A stretch of DNA of 64,000 bases, taken from Nitrososphaerota archaeon (GTDB lineage: Archaea > Thermoproteota > Nitrososphaeria > Nitrososphaerales > Nitrosopumilaceae). Positions 60,254 to 64,000 of this stretch are shown piece after piece. The stretch lies in NCBI GenBank assembly GCA_016215465.1, contig JACRJT010000046.1, positions 61,261 to 125,260 on the forward strand, in the 5' to 3' direction. A program made the translations under genes and the position numbers. The notes under the pieces were generated by a model that saw only the letters and a program-made list of their open reading frames with translations, did no database searches and was not told the DNA's origin. Position 1 is the stretch's first letter, and the number at the start of each line of letters is the position of its first letter.

Positions 60254-60820
60254 TTGGAAAAGAGTACCAGTCAACCACGTAAGTATGAAGAATATGCATA
60301 TGTACTAGATTATGTCACTCGCGGTAGGTCTACCACTGTCCGGGGCAGAGAGGGAATAATCATAACTGCAATTGGCGAAGACAGACTGACACTGCTTGAG
60401 GTGCTTGGCATGCCAAACACATCATTTGAGATTGGGGAGAGAATCTACATCGGAAAGGAAGGCAGAACAAAAATTCTCTCAGTCCTTGGCAAATTAGATC
60501 ACCACTCAATTTCTGCAGCTGCACAAAGCGAGCTCAAAAACGTAGTCCAGTCAATAGTGACAAACAACGAAAAGCGATTTGTCGATTACATAAACAACGC
60601 ACAACCGCTTACTCCTAGAATACACGCACTTGAACTAATTCCTGGAATTGGAAAAACATACATGAAGAGCATCCTGGAGGAGCGGGAAAAGAAAAAGTTC
60701 ACCGACTTTAATGACCTGCAAACTCGGGTGGGATTAAAGGAGCCAATCAAGCACATCACAGAGAGAATCCTAGATGAAATAACAGGAGAGTCAAAGGTGT
60801 CTCTCTTTGTTAAGAGATGA
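60254..60820 (+). CDS. DUF655 protein
   Basis: 188 residues from TTG 60254. An OB-like N-terminal half (YEEYAYVLDYVTRGRSTTV, GEDRLTLLEVLG) and a C-terminal helix-hairpin-helix (LTPRIHALELIPGIGKTYMK) typical of DUF655. Predicted RNA-binding protein. Overlaps ksgA by 4 bases. Confidence 0.9.
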   Translation: MEKSTSQPRKYEEYAYVLDYVTRGRSTTVRGREGIIITAIGEDRLTLLEVLGMPNTSFEIGERIYIGKEGRTKILSVLGKLDHHSISAAAQSELKNVVQSIVTNNEKRFVDYINNAQPLTPRIHALELIPGIGKTYMKSILEEREKKKFTDFNDLQTRVGLKEPIKHITERILDEITGESKVSLFVKR

Positions 60821-61518
60821 AAAAAAGGCAACGACTGGGACAGCACTTTTTACAATCACAAAACATCGCAAAATCAATAGTGGAATCAGCCAAAATAACA
60901 AAAAATGACACCGTCCTGGAAATTGGAACCGGGCGAGGGATTCTGACCCCGCTGCTTTGCGCGCATGCAAAATCAGTAGTGTCTATAGAGGCTGACTCGG
61001 AATTATATTCCGAAGCACAAGCGCAGTTCTCCAATCTGCCAAACCTTGAACTGGTTCATGGCGATGGGTTCAAGTCAGATGCCGAGTTTACCGTGTTTGT
61101 CTCAAATCTGCCGTACTCGCAGAGCAGAAAGGCAATTGAGTGGCTTGCGCAAAAAAAGTTCTCACGTGCAGTCGTAATGGTCCAAAAGGAATTTTCTGAG
61201 AAGCTGTTCTCTGAGTCTCATGATATTAGAGCAGTATCCGTTATTGCAAATTACGCCTTTGATATGGAACCAATAATCAACGTGGGAAAGGCCAACTTTA
61301 ATCCGCCGCCAAAGGTCGATTCGGTGGTGTTGTATCTGAGTCACAAAAACATCGTACCAAAGGAACTGATCAAAACAGTAAACCATCTTTTCTCATATCG
61401 GCGAAAAACGCTTGGGAATGTTTTGAAAAAATTTGGGCAAACCGTCCAGTCCACCAAAAGGCTGGAAGAACTATCTGGAGACGAAATAATAAAAATTGCA
61501 AAACAAGTCACTCAATGA
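60817..61518 (+). CDS. ksgA: 16S rRNA dimethyladenosine transferase
   Basis: 233 residues. RLGQHFLQSQNIAKSIVE, SAM loop VLEIGTGRGILTPLL, and catalytic SNLPYSQSRKAI, then FNPPPKVDSVV. Dimethylates two adjacent adenines at the 3' end of 16S rRNA, a late maturation step. Slightly short against bacterial KsgA, as usual in archaea. Confidence 0.95.
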   Translation: MKKRQRLGQHFLQSQNIAKSIVESAKITKNDTVLEIGTGRGILTPLLCAHAKSVVSIEADSELYSEAQAQFSNLPNLELVHGDGFKSDAEFTVFVSNLPYSQSRKAIEWLAQKKFSRAVVMVQKEFSEKLFSESHDIRAVSVIANYAFDMEPIINVGKANFNPPPKVDSVVLYLSHKNIVPKELIKTVNHLFSYRRKTLGNVLKKFGQTVQSTKRLEELSGDEIIKIAKQVTQ

Positions 61519-62035
61519 GACATATGCGCCGTCGGAGGACACGTTCTTTTTTGCAGACTGCATCGCAGATGAATCTGGTGATTCAGCACTGGAGATAGGC
61601 ACCGGCTCTGGATATCTTGGCAAGATTCTGCAGGAAAAATTCTCAGTTGTGGTTGGAACTGACATCAACCATTTTGCACTAAAAAGCCAGGACTACAAAA
61701 TCCAAAACTCCGTGTGCTGCAAGGGCGCAGATGCACTGGGTAAAGAGTTTGATCTTGTCATTTGCAATCTGCCGTACCTGCCGTCTGATTCTATCCAGGA
61801 CATCACCATAGATGGCGGGCCAGAAGGGCTAGTCATTCCACTTGAGATAATCTCCTCTGCCGTATCGTGTGTGAAGCCTGGCGGCAAGCTCTTGTTTCTT
61901 ACGTCGTCCCTTGCAAACTATCAAACCTTAATTGAGAAAACAAGGTCCATGGGATTCTCCGTTATGATACTTGCAAAAAAGCATCTGTTCTTTGAGGAAT
62001 TGATTGTGGTTAAGGCAGTAAAATTATCTTCTTAG
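61496..62035 (+). CDS. HemK/Mtq2-like protein N5-glutamine methyltransferase
   Basis: 179 residues from TTG 61496. SAM site ALEIGTGSGYLGKIL and the catalytic NLPYLPSD in place of NPPY. The start TYAPSEDTFFFADCI is typical of the archaeal/eukaryotic Mtq2 group, which methylates the GGQ glutamine of aRF1. Asn-Leu-Pro-Tyr instead of Asn-Pro-Pro-Tyr is a small deviation. Overlaps ksgA by 23 bases. Confidence 0.85.
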   Translation: MQNKSLNETYAPSEDTFFFADCIADESGDSALEIGTGSGYLGKILQEKFSVVVGTDINHFALKSQDYKIQNSVCCKGADALGKEFDLVICNLPYLPSDSIQDITIDGGPEGLVIPLEIISSAVSCVKPGGKLLFLTSSLANYQTLIEKTRSMGFSVMILAKKHLFFEELIVVKAVKLSS

Positions 62036-63058
62036 ATTTGCCTTTGCCAATGATATGATTGCATCTGTCATCTGTACGGTGGTTGCACTCCCGCCAATAT
62101 CAAACGTGACTGACTTTCCCTCATTGATTACCTGCTCGGTTGCCGCAAATATTGCGTCTTTGATGTGCTGTTCTCCCAGATACTCTGCCATCCATGCCCC
62201 TGACAATATGGATGCAGTCGGGTTTACCTTGCCTAGTCCCTTAAACGACGGGGCGCTTCCATGTGCTGCCTCAAACATCGCGTACCTGTCGCCCATGTTT
62301 GATGAATATACTAATCCAATTGAGCCTATGATTCCCGATGCCAGTTCTGACACGATATCCATGAACAGATTTGTGCTTGCAAGAACTGAGCCGTTGAACT
62401 GCTCCGGGTTTACCACCAACTGCTGCATCATGTTGTCAATATAGATTTCCTGTATATCTAGTCCTGGGATTTTTTGTCCTGCGCTTTGCACCTCGTCCCA
62501 GAATATCCCGTCTGTCATTTTGAGTATGTTTCGCTTGGTTATTGCTACAAATTTCTTCATCTGGTATTTTTGAGCCCAGTTAAGTGCAGCGCCGATGAAC
62601 CGCCTGCAGCCTTGCCTTGTTATTTTTCTAATTGCAATTGCCACATCATCAGTCAGCTGGATTTCAATTCCGGTATAGAGCCCCTCTGTTGCCTCCCTGA
62701 AGCAGACAAAGTCTAGGTCATGGTTTGGCGTGATTCTCTTGTATGTCTTGATTGGCCTGATGTTAGAGTATAATTCAAATTTCTGTCGCAATGTGACTGC
62801 AACGCTCCTTGGGGCACCAGGCTTTGGTATTGTTGTAGTTGGACCCTTAAAGCACGCATCGGTGCTTTCCAAAAGTTTCATCGTTGCCTCTGGAATGTAT
62901 GTGGGGTCTTTTTCGCCGTTTTTTTGCCACTGCTCGGATCCGGCGTCTGCTAAAATGAGCTCAGATTGGATGTTGCATTCTTTTAAAACTCTGATCATCG
63001 AGTCAACAACTTCGGGACCAATTCCGTCTCCTTTGATCACTGTTGCTTTTTTGCTCAA
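62024..63058 (-). CDS. isocitrate/isopropylmalate dehydrogenase-family enzyme
   Basis: 344 residues. ATVIKGDGIGPEVVDSMIRVL, phosphosite-like region with PGAPRSVAVTLRQKFELYSNIRP, the REATEGLYTG motif, CNMMQQL-type metal site IDNMMQQLVV and HGSAP. Family knowledge does not separate isocitrate from isopropylmalate or homoisocitrate; the RxxxEGLYxG plus short length fit the NAD-type isocitrate dehydrogenase of the TCA cycle in Thaumarchaeota. Convergent with the HemK-like gene. Confidence 0.78.
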   Translation of the reverse strand: MSKKATVIKGDGIGPEVVDSMIRVLKECNIQSELILADAGSEQWQKNGEKDPTYIPEATMKLLESTDACFKGPTTTIPKPGAPRSVAVTLRQKFELYSNIRPIKTYKRITPNHDLDFVCFREATEGLYTGIEIQLTDDVAIAIRKITRQGCRRFIGAALNWAQKYQMKKFVAITKRNILKMTDGIFWDEVQSAGQKIPGLDIQEIYIDNMMQQLVVNPEQFNGSVLASTNLFMDIVSELASGIIGSIGLVYSSNMGDRYAMFEAAHGSAPSFKGLGKVNPTASILSGAWMAEYLGEQHIKDAIFAATEQVINEGKSVTFDIGGSATTVQMTDAIISLAKANLRR

Positions 63059-63151
63059 TTTAGTGATTTGAGCTGGGAATCATTATTTAACTCTTATAAA
63101 AAATTCCTCCCTTTCACAAAACTAATTTACCATGATCTGCACACCACACTT

Positions 63152-63892
63152 GTGATAATCGTACAGCTATCTGACATCCACGTAGGCTCGCAGTTTCAGG
63201 AGTCTGTTTTTGACAAGGTGGTAGACGAGGTAAATGCGCTAAAGCCAGATGCCATCCTGATCACAGGTGATCTGACAAACGAGGGACTGTCAAAAGAATA
63301 TGAAAAATGCAAGAAACTAATCTCTCGGTTTAACACGAAAAAAGTAATCACAATCAGCGGAAACCACGATTATCGAAACACAGGATACCTGTTGTTCAAA
63401 AAATACTTTCCATTTGAGACTGTAAACGAACTGGATAATGATGTGATTGTAGTGACGCTTGGCACTGCAAGGCCTGACAGGGATGAAGGCGAGGTAGGGT
63501 ATCGCCAAAACCTGTGGCTGGAGAGGACCATGAAAAAACACGAGCACAAGATCAAGATTTTGGCAATGCACCACCATCTTATTGGAATTCCAGACACTGG
63601 GTCTGCAAGAGTGGAGGTAATAGACGCAGGCGATGTTCTGCGGACAATACTTGCAACCAAAGTGAATCTAGTACTGTGCGGACACAAGCACAGGCCGTGG
63701 ATTTGGAACTTTAAAGATTTGTCAATTGTAAATGCCGGAACCACGTCATCAGAGCGCGTCCGGGGCCTCTTTGAGAACACCTACAACATCATCACGATTA
63801 AAAACAAGAAAATCCATGTTGATCTCAAGATTGTCGGCGGCAAAAGAATGCCGCTTGAGAACATTGTGAAAAACTACGCCCGATCCGAATAA
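63152..63892 (+). CDS. calcineurin-like metallophosphoesterase
   Basis: 246 residues from GTG 63152. QLSDIHVGS, ILITGDLTNEGL, TISGNHDYRNTG, ILAMHHHLIG and VLCGHKHRPWIWN give the complete dimetal signature (D, H, D, N, H, H, H). It may act on a cyclic nucleotide or lipid diphosphate, but substrate is unknown. A longer frame to TTG 63068 exists, but TATA-like TTATAAA at 63095-63101 lies inside it. Confidence 0.88.
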   Translation: MIIVQLSDIHVGSQFQESVFDKVVDEVNALKPDAILITGDLTNEGLSKEYEKCKKLISRFNTKKVITISGNHDYRNTGYLLFKKYFPFETVNELDNDVIVVTLGTARPDRDEGEVGYRQNLWLERTMKKHEHKIKILAMHHHLIGIPDTGSARVEVIDAGDVLRTILATKVNLVLCGHKHRPWIWNFKDLSIVNAGTTSSERVRGLFENTYNIITIKNKKIHVDLKIVGGKRMPLENIVKNYARSE

Positions 63893-63931
63893 GAGTGAAT
63901 TTATTTACAGACCAAAACTTAGCACCCTTGA

Positions 63932-64000
63932 GCGGGGGTCGCCTAGCCTGGTAGGGCGTGGGATTGCTAATCCCATGTCCGCAAGGACCCGTGGGTTCAA
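63932..64000 (+). tRNA. tRNA-Ser (anticodon GCT), cut by window end
   Basis: GCGGGGG acceptor 5' strand, D arm, anticodon stem TGGGA/TCCCA around TTGCTAA (anticodon GCT), a long variable arm (GTCCGCAAGGAC), and the start of the T arm (GTGGGTTCAA). The last bases are outside the window. Confidence 0.92.

Overview
The window reads as the chromosome of an ammonia-oxidising-type archaeon of the Nitrososphaerota (Thaumarchaeota). It mixes archaeal and eukaryote-like information genes (ribosomal proteins S11, S17e, S30e and L21e, aIF1A, aIF2-beta, Rpo4, a TFE-beta/RPC39-like factor, histone, topoisomerase VI, RadA, Nop5-fibrillarin, RIO1, a KH protein, RtcB). It also has traits common in this phylum: many small winged-helix regulators, a secreted blue copper protein, and leaderless genes with TTG or GTG starts placed 23-30 bases after an AT-rich TATA box. 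Base composition looks higher in GC than I expect for marine Nitrosopumilus, so a Nitrosotenuis-like lineage is possible, but this is a guess. No amo genes, rRNA or CRISPR array are present.

Layout. 1-9.6 kb: partial valS, a pterin synthase, a RelE-type toxin-antitoxin pair, pterin dehydratase, a Lon-like membrane protease, a PP-loop ATPase, a small VapBC islet bounded by a copy of the purB 3' end, purB itself, a regulator and a Fic protein. 9.8-16.5 kb: RtcB, a PDCD5-like protein, S11, a second Fic protein behind a strong inverted repeat, thiL, a phosphohexomutase and tRNA-Thr. 16.5-22 kb: small membrane proteins, a winged-helix regulator, an AIPR-family gene, a blue copper protein, two frameshifted HicB-like antitoxins, tRNA-Cys and histone. 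22-32.5 kb: TatD, S17e, a ThiS/MoaD-Cgi121 fusion, a THUMP protein, a YggX-like protein, purA, pyrF, Nudix and cis-prenyltransferase. 32.6-38.3 kb: a tightly packed translation, ribosome-biogenesis and Topo VI cluster. 38-46 kb: a membrane-anchored Hsp20-like protein, an MTA phosphorylase interrupted by two in-frame stop codons, apt, a large secreted repeat protein and an OLD-like nuclease. 46-55 kb: TFE-beta, RlmE, Trm1, RNase HII, fibrillarin-Nop5, PyrD-PyrK, a radical SAM enzyme and S30e. 55-64 kb: a membrane C2H2 zinc-finger protein, DUF190-CrcB, a Mesh1-like HD hydrolase, Dps, RadA with an elaborate promoter, the L21e-Rpo4-DUF655-KsgA-HemK cluster, an isocitrate dehydrogenase-family enzyme, a metallophosphoesterase and a partial tRNA-Ser.

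Most of the window is ordinary core genome. The points worth a second look are the doubly interrupted MTA phosphorylase, the two gene-fragment repeats (purB and rnhB), the frameshifted HicB pair, the ubiquitin-like/KEOPS fusion, the repeat-rich radA and Fic promoters, the RGG tail on Nop5, and the scattered defence or toxin genes (AIPR, OLD, two Fic, VapBC, RelE). I did not find a clear multi-gene novel system.
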